Below are positions 11,701-25,900 of a stretch of 64,000 bases of DNA, piece by piece. The translations under genes were made by a program, and so were the position numbers. Numbering within the stretch: the first letter of the stretch is position 1; every line of letters begins with the position of its first letter. The stretch covers positions 1,560,192-1,624,191 of the forward strand of contig CAJNDS010002301.1 of assembly GCA_905221605.1 (NCBI GenBank), in the 5' to 3' direction. This DNA is from Symbiodinium natans. Its lineage: Eukaryota > Sar > Dinophyceae > Suessiales > Symbiodiniaceae. Under the pieces are notes generated by a model. That model was given only the letters and a program-made list of their open reading frames with translations, was not told where the DNA came from and did no database searches.

Positions 11701-14700
11701 TAGCCAAGCTTGGCGTCCTAAGTCCTCAGCCTCTCTCGACAGAACCGAGACACAGGGTTTAGGGTTGAGGGTTGAGGGTTTAGGCTTCGTGTTCGCAACA
11801 GAACACCTAAAGCCCGAAAGCCACAGTAAAAGCTCGATGTTCAGCTCTGAATCCCTGAGCCTTCGACTCCCGTCAACCCGACACTCCTCAACATTGTATA
11901 ATTGTAGGTTCTTGTATGAATGCATAAATGTATTAATGTATTCGTATATGAATACCTAACATATTAATGAATTCATATATGAATACATTCATATATTAAG
12001 ATACACATGCTTTTTCCTAACTCACCCCCAAAAACAATAATGAACATAAACGAAAACAAGCAACACGAAGAGAGCTTCGCGGCTCGCAGATGAAAAAGAC
12101 TGAAGGCCTTAATATTAGCACGAAAGAAAAAGAATATATATATATATATATTCAATGTATTGATTTTTTCCCCTATCTACCCCCCCCCCCCCGACCAAAA
12201 AACCGCTGCTTGCAGCTGAAAACACTGAAGGCCCGCTGGGGCGACAACGTGGTGAAGCTGACGGAGCAGCTCGAGCTCCTGCCAACCTGACCCGTGGGGT
12301 TCGGGTAGGTCTCGTTGTTTTTTGTTTGGGTTAGGGTTTAGGGTCCAGGGTTTCGGGTTTAGGATTGAGGGTTCAGGGTGTAGGGTTTAGGGTTCAGGGT
12401 TCAGGGCTTAAGGTTTAGGGGTGTATCGTGTATAGCGGTTTGGGAGCTTTACGGTTCTTATGGTTTAGGGCTTGGAACTTGTAAAGGTTGAGGCTTTATG
12501 GGATTAAAGCTTGTGAAACTTATGAGGCTTATGGGTTTTAGGATAAATTTCGAATCCCCCAACTCTGCAGTAGTACTGAAGCACGCAGTCTCCAAGGACT
12601 TGGGGTTGTTCAGGGCTTAGGGTTTAGAAAGGGTTTAAGGGCTTAGGGTTTGGGGTTACAACCCAATGTAGAAGCACTTGGAAGTAGCCAGGCCCGGCGA
12701 TTGCATCATTGCCGCTGGCATGGTCTCCTACGCGGGTCCCTTCACGTCTTGGCCTCTGGTAACATGGCAACGCTAGGAGCAGCACGGGGAGGAGCAAGAT
12801 GCACAACCCTAAACCCTAAGCCCTAAACCCTTAACCCTTAAACCCCAAGACACTTGTGTCAAGGCTACAATTCGCAAATTGACGAAACCATATGTGAAGT
12901 GTGTGTCGGGCGCCTTCGGTCCGCAGACACACTTGGTACTTGGTGTTCGAGGCTCACACACGCACACACAGAGGCCCACTTTGAAACTGTGGAAGAAGGT
13001 CCCTAAACCCTAAACCATTCCTAGCCCACGTACCCCTGAATAAGGGCCTCGGTGTTCCTGAGCTTACGTAGGGTATCTTAAGGGGTACTTGGGGGGGGTC
13101 AAGGTTATGTCCTTATGTTCAGAATGTTTTGGCAGTGCGATGCCCCAGTCCCTATAAACTTGAAACCCAAGTTCTGATCAAGCATTGCCCAGAGTGCTGC
13201 TTAGACTTTACAATGTTTTTAAGGGGGAGGGGGGGGGGTACTTGGTTTCCTTGTTACTTAATGAAGCTTCCCTCCAAAAAAAGGCAAGTAGGGTACACGC
13301 CTATAAGAAACTAGTTAGTTGATGTCAGTGTTGGTGCGCGAGCTTGTGTTTGTTTCTAACCCCTAACCCCTAAACCCTAAACCCTAAACCCTAAACCCTA
13401 AACCCTAAACCCTAAACCCTAAACCCTAAACCCTTCCGAGCATTGGCTCCAAGGTCTGAGTACCGCAGCTCCTTCGAGCAGGAGTGGCTCAAGGAGCTGG
13501 ACAGGGCCGGCATCACCCACAACGAGGAGGGGTCTGCAGGGTTTGCAGGGTTTGCAGGGTTTCCGGGGGATGCAGGGTTTCCGGGGGATGCAGGGTTTGC
13601 AGGGTTTAGGGTTTGGGCTTAAAGTCCCGCAGGACGTTACAGGGTTCATCTGGGGATTTTTTCAAATTAAGTTCCCTTTGGTGGCCGCTGATTACCATAC
13701 GGAGTCACCCTGATATTTACGGTATTGCATCCGGGACCAGCATCCAGTTCTCTACAAAACCCTCAACCCGAAGCCCTAAACCCTAAACCCTAAACCCCAA
13801 ACCCCAAACCCCAAACCCTAAACCCTCAGACCAGCATGTAGAGAACTGGCCACTTGGGGTTGTCTCCTGTCGTCTCCTCCAGGAGTGCAACATGCGCAGC
13901 GTCTTGGGAGAGCCAGTGAAGATCCAGCAGTTCGAAGCTCAATAGCCCACGGCAAGGGGGGGGGCGTGGGGGGGGTGGGGGGAGGTGGTAGGGGTTTTGC
14001 GCGGGCTTATCCCTAAACCCTAAGCCCTAAACCCCTAATTAAATCCCTCAGGCTTGCAGCACTGGCCAGCACTGTGGGATTGTGCCCCGTGCCCTTCTGG
14101 TGCGCATCTGCAACAGTCTACAACCACCAGGACCATGCAGACTGCCCTGAAGGGATGCTCCATATTCTTGTTGCTGTGACTACTATTTTTATGATCGTTC
14201 ATATTCTTGTTGCTGCTATTGCTAGTATTATAGCCCTTCTGATGATTCTTGTTGCATTTATACTATTACTGTCATCCTTCGCATTATCATAATGGCTGTG
14301 ATTGCTCTTGCCGAAGGGTCCATGTAGCTACTTAGTATATACTTGGGCTGAGAGGGGCTCCTATGTAGCAGCTTTAGGGCCCAAGTATATACCATGTAGG
14401 TACTTGGACCCTTAGGGATTGCTATTACGGTTTGGGTTCAAGGTACTCCTCTAAACCCTAAACCCTAAACCCCAAACCCAACCCTAAACCCTAGACCCTA
14501 AACCCTAAACCCTCATATCAGCCTCAGGTGGGTGGTGTACTCCCTCCCCAACGATGCGCTGTCCATTGAGCTTGCGGCCCAGCCAGGGGGTGCGGGGGTG
14601 CGGGGGTGCGGGGGGGGGGGGGGGGGGGGGGGGCCCGGCTCTGCACACCACAACGGCTGTGAAAACACCATTTAAATATAAATGTGAATAAATAATCAGT

Positions 14701-17700
14701 TATATATATATATACATACATGGTCATATACACATATATATATATATACACATGGTCTATATATATATATATATTCCCTACCCAGATTCTGAGCAACTCT
14801 GACGTTCTCAACTGCTTCGACCAGATGTACCTGAAGCCCGTAAACCCTAGATATCCCCCCCCCCCCCCCCCCGCCAACGCAATTCTCTCTGGTTTTGTTG
14901 GCTTTTCCGGTGGCTGTAGAGGTGAGGGGAGGGTCTTGGTTCCACCTAAACCAGGGGCAAAACCGCTTTCAAGCGCAGAAGGAAGAGCGATGCATCGAAG
15001 CATTACCCGCCTGTGGGCAGACAGGATTCATGCTTTAAAGGAAATAGAGGGGGTAGGGTTCATAAACAGAGCTCAGAGGGTTTGGGGTTCAGGGTTTAGG
15101 GTTTAGGGTTTAGGGTTTAGGGTTTAGGGTTTAGGGTTTAGGGTTTAGGGTTTAGGGCCGGGGTTTAGGCTGTCGGGGCCTTCAGGGTGACTAGGCCATG
15201 CTTGCCTGGCAAGGAACGCCATCATCATCGACCGCTCGCGCCGGTGGCCTCTCATGATCGACCCGCAACGGCAGGCCTGCAACTCCTGCCGAAATGCCGA
15301 ATCTGTAAGAATCAAGAAGCATATACATATATATATATATATATTTATTTATTTATTTATTTTTTTATATTTATTATTATTTATTTATTTATGTATTGTA
15401 TATGTGTATATATATATGTATGTATATATAGACTATTTTGTATGTATACCTTTTTTGGACGATCTAGAAATATACACAGCACACCGAATCCTGAGAACCC
15501 CAACATTCCCCAAGCCTTCAAGCCCTCAAGCCCTAAGGTAGCCTACTACCCTTCATGTTGCAATTGTCCAGGGAGTGGAAGACGAGATCTGCTAAATGAT
15601 CCGGCTTAGCACCGGCAAAGAAACCCAGGACACCGTCGAGTTCAGGATCTTGGGCTTAGAGTCTTTCTGTCGCCCTAACCCTAAACCCCAAGCCCTAAAC
15701 CCTAAACCCTAAACCCTAAACCCTGAAGCGCAACAAGACTTGCGAGCTCCTGACATGGCTAGGCGAACAAGTACATCAAGAACATGGGCAAGGACATCGA
15801 GACGGGCTTTGATGTGAAGACCTCGGGGCTTCTTGCTGTTATAGGGCTTAGGGTTCAGGGTTAAGGGTTTAGTTTAGGGTCTAGGGTCTAGGGTCTAGGG
15901 TCTAGGGTCTAGGGTCTAGGGTCTAGGGTTTAGGGTCTAGGGTTTAGGGTTTAGGGTTTAGGGTTTAGGGTTTAGGGTTTAGGGTTTAGGGTTTAGGGTT
16001 TAGGGTTTAGGGTTTAGGTTTCGGGTTTAGGGTGGGTCTTCAGAGCTTGTTGCTGTTAAAGGTTTTGTGGTTTCGTCAAGGGGTTAACGGAGGAACCCTG
16101 AGAAGGGAGCTTCGGGTATCTTTGTGGGTTTTTCCAGGGCTACTTAGGTATTCAGGGACTATATAAGGTACATATAAGGGTTATATAGGGGGTTATATAA
16201 GGGGGGATGAGACGAAGGGTCCCTTCTAGGGGGTCCCTCCTTATGCCCCCCAAACTTTGGGGCTTGTGGGTTTTCGGGTAGGTTGTTTGGGAGCTTTAGG
16301 GTTCCGGAGGGCTTTGGGGCTCAAACAATGCCCCCTAAACCCTAATCTACAAACCCGAACCCTGAGCCCTACCCGATAAGCCCTAGAACTTGGCATGTTC
16401 CCCCTTATACCAACAGTGCTTAAGAGGGATAGTACTAGTAGGGGGTACCATGATCTCTATTGAAGACCGCCAGTATAAGGGGGGACATCCCAACCTATAC
16501 CCTGTTGGCCATATAAGCCGATTAAGCCCAAAGAAACCCTAAACCCTACCTACTTTTGGAGCTCCCTAAGGTCTGTAAGATGTCTGAGACCAACTTCCTT
16601 CGTACCCTGGAGCTGGGCATCCAGTTCGGAAAGTGGATTCTGCCCGGGCCTTAACTTAGGGATACTTGGGAATATTTGTTGTTTTTTTTGGGATCTTCAA
16701 TTCCTAAGAAGCAGAAGAACGGAAGTTTTTCTAGAGTTCCAAGTTCCGTTTTTTGTTAAGCCGATGAAAGCATGTTGCAAGTGTAGGAGATTTAGGGTTT
16801 TGGGGTTTGGGGGTTCAGGGTTTAGGGGGTCATGGTTGAGGTTTATACGGTTTAGCGTTTAGCGTTTAGCGTTTAGCGTTTAGGGTTTAGGGTTTAGGGT
16901 TTAGGGTTTAGGGTTTAGGGTTTAGGGTTTAGGAAGGAATGAAGGAAGGCAAAGCATGTTATAAGTGCATGTGAGAGAGAGGAACACCTCCTGGAATTTC
17001 CTCTTCGCTGTGTAGAAGAAGAAGAGAACAGCAAAACAACATTAGGCGTGCGAAGGCGCAGGGGCCAAAGGAAACAAAAGCAAACCAGGACAGAGAGCGA
17101 GGGATTATTAGATTGCTGTATGTCTGTGTTTTGTTTTTCATGAATATCAACATACTTTTGTTTCTAGTACATTAGTATATGCATATGTGACTATATTCTA
17201 GTATTAAAGAGAATTCTAATACCATATCAGTAGAATCTACTTATTGTAAGCCATGGAGAGTGACACTGGGTAGGCGCTCTGCACAGTGTTCTGTGCAGCC
17301 CGTGATGTTGCGCAGGATGTTCGGTCCCTGCACCCTCAGATAAGAGGAGCAAATGAAGGAAAGATGGACGGAACCCTAAACCCTAAACCCGAAACCCTAA
17401 ACCCTAAGCCCTGATGGCGGAAAGATGGCCGGGAACCCTAAACCCTAAACCCTGATGGCGGAAAGATGGCCGGGAACCCTAAACCCTAAACCCCAAACCC
17501 CAAACCCCAAACCCTAAACCCTAAACCCTAAACCCTAAACCCTAAACCCTAAACCCTAAACCCTAAACCCTAAACCCTAAACCCTAAACCCTAAACCCTA
17601 AACCCTAGCCAGCCCCACACCGAGCCTCCCGGCAGGCTGGAGAACATCGGCCTCAGCCTGGATCCTGCACTGGAGCCTATCTTGCAGCAGCAGAAGGCCT

Positions 17701-20700
17701 ACTGCGATGGTAGGGCTAGGGCTAGGGCTTTGGGGTTTTGGGGTTTTGGGGTTTTGGGGTTTTTGGGGTTTAGGGTTTAGGGTTTAGGGTTTAGGGTTGA
17801 GGGTTTAGGGTTTAGGGTTTAGTGGTAGCCAGTGGCTCTGGATCCCCCATCGAAGTTGCCAGGCACTAATGTATGACGGAGGGGACTTGCATTTTTCAAC
17901 ATAGGCGTCAAAACGGGCTTGTATAAGTTTAGGGCCTAGGGTCAGGATTTGACAAGCATCCAGCGACCAATCCTTTGAGGGTTCAGGGTTCGGCGTCCCA
18001 TAATTATGACAACTCACAGCCCGAATGCCGCAGCCCCTAGGGCCCTAGATGCCCTAGATGTAAACTACTATATCACTATAGGTTTTGGACACATTTGTTT
18101 AACAAGGTTTGCTCTTATTGTAGTATTTGCCCATCGCCCTAAAACTTGCGAGCACAAGAGGTTTGAGAGCGGACGCCGCCGACTAGCAGCGGTTTGTAGC
18201 CGAAAAAGTGACAACAGACGAGCAGGGAGCTCCTCCGAACTCCAGTCCCTTCTGGCAGTCCCATTATACCACAGGGCCTTTGTATTGAAATACTATTTTT
18301 TGGTCGGAATGGGAATACGACTAGTATTCTCTTATGGTGCCTTCATAATTCCACTATAATAACCCCCCCTCCAAAAAATTATATATATATATATATGGTC
18401 ACCCCCCCCCCCTCGACAGACCCCGGAATTGTATTTCCGATCTGTCCAGGAAGCGGGGGGGGGGGGGGGGGGGAAGAGCACCACTCCAAAATTCCTCGAG
18501 TTTTCAAAAATCCAAAAATCCAAAAAAACCCAACCCAAGTTTCGGATTTTAGGAAACTCGAGGAATTTGCTCAAAATCCAAAAAAACCCAAAATTCCTCG
18601 AGTTTCCAAAATCCAAAAATCCAAAAACCCCAACCCAAGTTTCGGATTTTAGGAAACTCGAGGAATTTGCTCAAAATCCAAAAAAACCCAAAATTCCTCG
18701 AGTTTCCAAAATTCCAAAAATCCAAAAATCCCAAGCCCAGTTTCGGATTTTTGGAAACTCGAGGAATTTGCTCAAAATCCAAAAATACCCAAAATTCCTC
18801 GAGTTTCCAAAAATCCAAAAATCCAAAAATCCCAACCCCAGTTTCGGATTTTTGGAAACTCGAGGAATTTGCTCAAAATCCAAAAAAACCCAAAATTCCT
18901 CGAGTTTCCAAAATCCAAAAATCCAAAAATCCCAACCCCAGTTTCGGATTTTTGGAAACTCGAGGAATTTGCTCAAAATCCAAAAAAACCCAAAATTCCT
19001 CGAGTTTCCAAAAATCCGAAACTGGGGTTGGGATTTTTGGATTTTTGGATTTTGGAAACTCGAGGAATTTTGGGTTTTTTTGGATTTTGAGCAAATTCCT
19101 CGAGTTTCCAAAAATCCGAAACTGGGGTTGGGATTTTTGGATTTTTGGATTTTTGGAAACTCGAGGAATTTTGGGTTTTTTTGGATTTTGAGCAAATTCC
19201 CCGAGTTTCCAAAAATCCGAAACTTGGGTTGGGGTTTTTGGATTTTTGGATTTTGGAAACTCGAGGAATTTTGGGTTTTTTTGGATTTTGAGCAAATTCC
19301 TCGAGTTTCCAAAAATCCGAAACTGGGGTTGGGATTTTTGGATTTTTGGAATTTTGGAAACTCGAGGAATTTTGGGTTTTTTTGGATTTTGAGCAAATTC
19401 CTCGAGTTTCCAAAAATCCGAAACTTGGGTTGGGATTTTTGGATTTTTGGATTTTTGGAAACTCAGGTTTTGGTGAGATTCTTTTAGGGGTTCTACACTC
19501 ATGAGAAATATGAAATATATTAAAAACACAGAGAGCTATGCTAGCAACAGCTACTGGAGTTGCTTACGGAAGTGCGAGGAAAAGTGCTTGATGCTGCGCT
19601 TCTGCCCACGTTAATGAGAACCCTATGATAGTTGATAGGAATCCTAATAAACTGAAGAGGACCCCTACTACAATTAATAGGAACCAATGGGACTCCTATA
19701 ACGAATGTGAACCCTTAACTAATAGGAATAGGAATCCTATTTAAAATGATATGAGCCTAAACCAATAGGAATCCATTTCAAATGAATCAGATCCCTATTA
19801 AAATTAATACGAATCCACATATCATGAGTAAGAGCTCTGAAATTGATATGAGTCTTATTGCAGTAGTAGGAGCTTTATCAAAATAATTAGGAACCATATG
19901 AAACTTCACTGGAATCCTATGAAAATAAGTAGGAATCTTTCGGGCTCCTACGAAATTTATCGGGGAAGCTAGTAGAAAGCCCATTAAATTGAATAGGAAC
20001 CCTTAACAAATCAAAAGAACGCAGTGAAGATTAATAGGAATTAATAGGACTCCTATGAAAAATAAGATTCGTTTAACAAGAATTAGTAGGAATCCTACTA
20101 AATGAATATGAGCCTAAACCAATAGGAATTCCTTTCAAACGAATGAGACCTCTATCCGGTGCGGATTCTTAGTTCCTGGGTTACCTCTTATTGAAATCCT
20201 TTTTGAAATATATTGAATTTCAATAAGGGCGGTACTAGGAACTAAGAATCCAAACCTATGTGTTTCTATTTTAAGACCCTTATTGAAATATTGAATTTGA
20301 ATAAGGGCTGTACTAGGAACTAAGAACTCAGACCAAGAGTCCCTGGCAGTCTTAGTTCTTAGTTCTTGGTTCCGCCCTTATTGAAATTCAATATTTCAAT
20401 AAGGGTTTCCATAATGACCACCCGTATTGAAGTTCAATACTTCAAGAAGGGTTTCAATAATGCCAACCCTTATTGAAATTCAATATTTCAATAAGGGTTT
20501 CAATAATGACCACCCTTGTTGATTCAATATTTCAATAAGGGTTTCAATAATGCCAACCCTTCTGGACATTCAATATTTCAATAAGGGTTTTAAAATAGAA
20601 ACACATAGGTTTAACAGACAACAAAAGAAAAACATACAACAACAGAGAAAAACATCAAAGGCATTAAACAAAGCAAAAAAGTATAGATCTTTGGGGAGGG

Positions 20701-22882
20701 GGGGTACCATATATCTCTATTGTTTGTTAACGTGTCTGGCTACTGTGTGCATCTATGCTGTCCGTCGCGCCCTCAGCCCTTTTTTTGCTTCCGGGGGTCT
20801 GTCGAGGGGGGGGGGTGAGCATATATATGTATATAACTTTTCTAAGTATCTTCTGGAGAACTTTCCCCCCAGTTCCGATTTTGTACGTGGCACTGAGATT
20901 ACATCAGGCTGGAAGACCTGCCCAAACCCCGCTTCCTGGAAGCCTAAAGATACAATGGCTCAGGGTTAGGGTTTAGGGTTTGGGGTTTTGGGGTTTAGGG
21001 TTTAGGGTTTAGGGTTGCGGGTTTAGGGTTTGAGGAAACCCGGGCAGGTGCGCGACGGATCTGGCTTCACCATCAAGCTGGGCGACAAGTGCGCACCCCC
21101 AGATACTCCTTCGAACAGTCTTCGTCTGAATGCAACCCACCCCTAAACCCTAAACCCTAAATCCTAAACCCTAATAACCCTAAACCCCAATAACCCTAAA
21201 CCCTAAACCCTAAACCCTAAACCCCAATAACGCTAAGCCCTAAAACCCTAAACCCTAAACCCTAAACCCTAAACCCTAAACCCTACCCGTAAACCCTAAA
21301 CCCCGGACCACGGCCTTCCTCGAGAGAACAGGATGCATAGAAGCCCCGAAGATGTACGTCCGCCACTCACCAAGTAGGATTCCACGGAAGGGTTTAGGGT
21401 TTAGGGTTTAGGGTTTAGGGTTTAGGGTTTAGGGTTTAGGGTTTAGGGTTTAGGGTTTAGGGTTTAGGGTTTAGGGTTTACCTCGCATAGAACTTTTCCG
21501 CAGTTGTACTAGGGTTTAAGGTTCAGGCTTTGGGGTTTATCTATTTTTTCAGGGTTGAAACAGTTCAAGGCTTAGGTTGACTGCAGGAATTGAAGGCATC
21601 CTGACCGCTGGGGCCATTTATATCTCAAATATGGGGGGGGGGGGGGGGGGCTGCGGGTCATTTTCCCTGCTCATGGTTCTGGAGCGCGGCTATTTTTTCT
21701 ACGATGCCGTGAACCAGATGTAGCGATGCACATGCAAGTAGAGAAGGCTTTTTTTCTCAAACTCCCCACGTAGCCCGAGCCGCAAATGTCAAGTTCTTTA
21801 AGCCCTACACCCTAAACCCTAAACCCAAATCCTAAAGCAAAGCACATACTCCAAAAGGGTGTATGCAAGCATGGATCTGGAATCTGCTACCCAACGAAGC
21901 TAGCGGCCCTTGACTCCCTGAAACGGTTCGCCCGAGCGAAGGTCCATCACCTATGCTGACACCTTCAAGTTCTTTATGACCACGACATTGCCCGCTGCCT
22001 AGAAGTTCTTAGGGTTTAGGGTTTAGGGTTTAGGGTTGAGGGTTGAGGGTTGAGGGTGGCTGTAAGAGGCTGGCTCACCTTCACAGAGTGCACTGTTACC
22101 AGCACAAAGCCCCCGCGCTCAGCAAATGAGCTGCAGATCTGCATCGGTTTAGGGTTTAGGGTTTAGGGTTTAGGGTAAAAACCCAATCCGCAAACATCGC
22201 TTCGAATCAGACGTCCATGGCTCAGAAGACACGACAAGGCATGAATCTGAAAAGACACAAGGCGAAGCCAGTGTGATGGTGGGGGGGTTCCAATCCCTTT
22301 GAAGTTTAGGGTTTAGGGTTTAGATGGGTTTAGGGCTGAGGGTTTAGGGTTTAGGGTGTAGGGTTTAGGGTAGAGCTAGAGCCCGTTTGCTCAGCCTTCT
22401 GCAGAAGCCAGAAATTCCCCAAATCCTCCTGACACCTCCCGAAGCTCTTCTGGGCTAGTTCCAAATCGGAGTGGCTGAGGGGTTCAGGGTTGAGGGTTGA
22501 GGGCTTAGGGTTTAGGGTTTAGGGTTTAGGGTTTAGGGTTTAGGGCCCGGGTCAATTCGGGACGGGTCTCCGTTCAAGATGCCTGAAAAAAAGGGGGGCA
22601 CCCTCAATTCGAACAATTTGAAGGCGCGCAGTCCACACGACCCGAGGCCCAACCCACACTACTCGCCGGAGACTTCCGTGAAGGATCGACTGGCCACGGC
22701 GGTTTAGGGTTTAGGGTTTAGGGTTTAGGGTATGAAAGGTTCAGCACACAAGCTAGGTAGGCCCTTAAGGGACATGGTCCATCGTCCTGTATTGGGTTCA
22801 AGAGGGTCATATGTAGGAGTTTTTTCAGAGGCTTTTCAGGGCCATCCGAGCAAGGACTGTTCTATGTTAGCGTCTCTGTCTC

Positions 22883-22944
<62 letters not shown>

Positions 22945-25900
22945 GATAACTTGTTTAAAGAAGGCTCTCAACAGCGAGCCTACGGCTCTTGGGATTCTGG
23001 GATTTGGTGAGCCTACAGCGTCGGGTGTAGGTTTAGACCCCCATGCGGAGTGCCCTGGAGGATCCTCCCAAGAACACCTGCAAGTAGGTTTAGGGTTTAG
23101 GGTTTAGGGTTTAGGGTTTAGGGGTGCCCTTGGTAGGACCTCAAAAATCGGGCAGGTAGGGATTGTGTGGTGGAGGGGAGGTGGCTTGAGATGGATGTGC
23201 TACTCCCCTCCCCCTAAACCCTAAACCTTAACCTTCAACCCTAAGCCCAACACCCTAGCAATGTTATAGCGTCACAAATTGAAACCTCTACATTGTATAT
23301 GGGGTGGTATTGGTACCCTTCTTAGTCTGGGGCTTTTTTGAGCCAGCCTGGCTGAAGAAACCCTAAACCCTAAACCCTAAACCCTAAACCCTAAACCCTG
23401 GGGCCTGTGGAGCAGCCACTGCGCTCTCTCCCTTTGGGTGCCTACGCGCGGTTTAGGGTTTAGAGTTTGGGTTTGGGGTAAAGAAAGGGGTAGAAGGAGG
23501 GATTCGTAGAAGGGAACCTTAATCTTATTCCCCTATATAACCCCTATATATACCTTATGGAGTCCCTAATTACCTAAGGAGCCCCCAAATACCCCCCCAA
23601 AGAACCCCTGAGTCCCTTTATCACGGTTCCTCCTTCAGTCCCTTGAGTTTAGGGTTTAGGACCGTTTAGGGAGTTTAGGGAGTTTAGGGAGTTTAGGGAG
23701 TTTAGGGTTTAGGGTTTAGGACCGTTTAGGGTTTAGGGTTTAGGGTTTAGGGTGTAGTGGTTTGAGTTGGAGCGCAGGTCACGCTCCTCAATTTCGCCAT
23801 CACGCCCACTGGCCTGGAGGACGTTGCAGCAAGTCGGTCCCAAAAAGTCCCACCACCCACGTGACCCACGTCTGTAAAAAATCCGAAACCCTGCAGCCAC
23901 TTAGGGTTTCGAGTTTCCAGGTCCTCTAGCAGGGTAGTTTCATGGGCCCCTAATGTGTGCCCTAAACCCTAAAGCCTGAAACGGCACAGGACCAGATGCT
24001 GGGCATCGTTGTTGCCAAAGAGCGGCCCGATCTCGAAGAGCAGAAGAGCCAGCTCGCGGATGCCCTGGCGGAGGTTTAGGGTTTAGGGTTTAGGGTTTAG
24101 GGTTTAGGGTTTAGGGTTTAGAGTTTCACTTTTGTTTTTTGTTTTGCTGTAAGTGCTGCTTGCAGCTCAGTGCTTGAGGTGGTTTGAAGACGAGGTCCTC
24201 CAGATTCAGGGGCTGTTGGGGCTTCAGGCTTGCGCAGGGGCTTCAGGCTCAGAGTTTCAGGGTTGTGGCATGTAGAGTTGCCATGTTGCAGGGTGGAGGC
24301 TTGGGCCGAAAAGGGGCTTCTTGTGACGTAAGGCTTCTTCGTAGACTTGGAGCTTCAGGAGCTTTTGACCTTATGGTGTCTAGGCACTCATAGCTGCTTG
24401 CGACGGATGCTCGCAAGTTCTCCAGGTTGAAGGAACTAGCAAAGCTCGACGGCACTCTCGATGACCTCAGCCGCATTTGAGCGCAAGGAAAGGCTCCTGC
24501 CCCAAACCCCCAAACCCAAACCATAGGCCCTGTAAACCACAAGCCGAAAATGCCTTTCAGGAAACCCGAAACCCTAAACCCAAACCCTAAACCCTATATT
24601 CAAGCCCTTCCCCTTGTGTGAACCCAAAGGTGTGGGTCGGATTCAGGGCCCCAGCCTTCGGGAAGAACCCTAAACCCGAAGCCCTAAACCCTAAGCCCTA
24701 AACCCTAAAGGGTCCAGGTGCTTGGGCCCCAAAGTGGCTTCATAGGCGGCTTAAATTCCTCAACCCCAAGCTCTGAGCCCCTAAACCCGAACACCCTGAG
24801 CCATGGGGTTTAGGGTTTAGGGTTTAGGGTTTAGGGTGAATACCCTGAACCCTCAACCCTAAGCCCCTAAGCCCTAACCCTGCTGAAGTTAAGTTAGGGC
24901 GCTTTGAGGTCAAGGACAACGCGAAGATGAACAAGCAGCTGAAAGAAATCGAGGTGGGCAGCCGGGTTCAGGATGTAGGGTTCAGGGGTTTGGGGTTTCG
25001 TGTTCAGGAAAGGGTTCTTGGAGGATCCAAGTGTTCTACATCCCCATACCCCATGTTTGGTCAGGCGGCGGATCTATTGCAAAGATCGTCCCTGGTAGGC
25101 CCTATATAATCCAAATATATGCAGGTGTGCTTTTTTACATGTACAGATGGGCAATGTATGTATGCATGCATGCATGCATGTATGTATATGCACATATATT
25201 TGTCTGTTTATGCATATTTGTTTATGTTAGCCACACCCATTCTTATGCACTATAAGTTTGGAGTTCAAGACTCAATGAGTTCTCGCAGCGCAAGGATGAG
25301 ATCCTCCATCTGCTGTCGGCCAGCGAGGGCGACGTGCTGGACGACGACACTTTGGCACGGGACTGAAATTCTGCAAGTGTCCCACAGGTTCCGTTTCCAG
25401 TAGGCCGAAAGCATGGGTTTGGGGCTTATAGGGTTTATAGGTACCCAGAAACCGCAGTGGGTGTGTGTGTGTGTGATGAAGGCAAACCACGCGAGCTGTA
25501 GTCCAAGCGAAATTAGGATTCTACATACTTGCAGCTGCACTAGCAGACGCGTTGGCCGGGCGGCATGTAGCCAGATCAGCGTGATGAAGTGAGGACCACC
25601 CCCGGCTACCCCAACCCACAATCGCATCAACAACCAAACTACAAGATCTGCAGACAGCGTACAACAGCACTACAAACAGGCTTAAGCGGAAGCCTTCCAG
25701 AGGCTTGAGGCTTGAGGCGGGAAGGCGACTGCATCGCGACCTTTTCGAGTTCAGGGCTAAGATGTTTACCCTAAAAAAACCTAAACCCTAAACCCTTTAG
25801 GCTTTCTGTAAGGTGCAATGCCCCGTCAGTACCATAAAACTACCCAAATGCCCATTCTATTTAGTGGGCCCCTGTATATTTGGCTTCATTGCACATAGAG

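Noticed and set aside
14047-14100. A dynein exon with WQHCGIV
   Set aside because: Joining 13929 directly to 14528 gives the conserved [19 protein letters not shown] in frame, leaving no room for it.
14074-14292. Hydrophobic 72-codon frame that looks like a small membrane protein
   Set aside because: It lies in a dynein intron, where the joined dynein frame (13929 to 14528) does not need it. The hydrophobicity comes from ATT/CTT-rich repetitive sequence.
18487-19465. CRISPR-like array
   Set aside because: The units are tandem without unique spacers and are mirrored into a palindrome, and the context is a eukaryotic intron.
18429-19487. A 352-codon frame, plus long frames on the other strand
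   Set aside because: All are products of the palindromic 102-bp tandem repeat, which is open in several frames on both strands.
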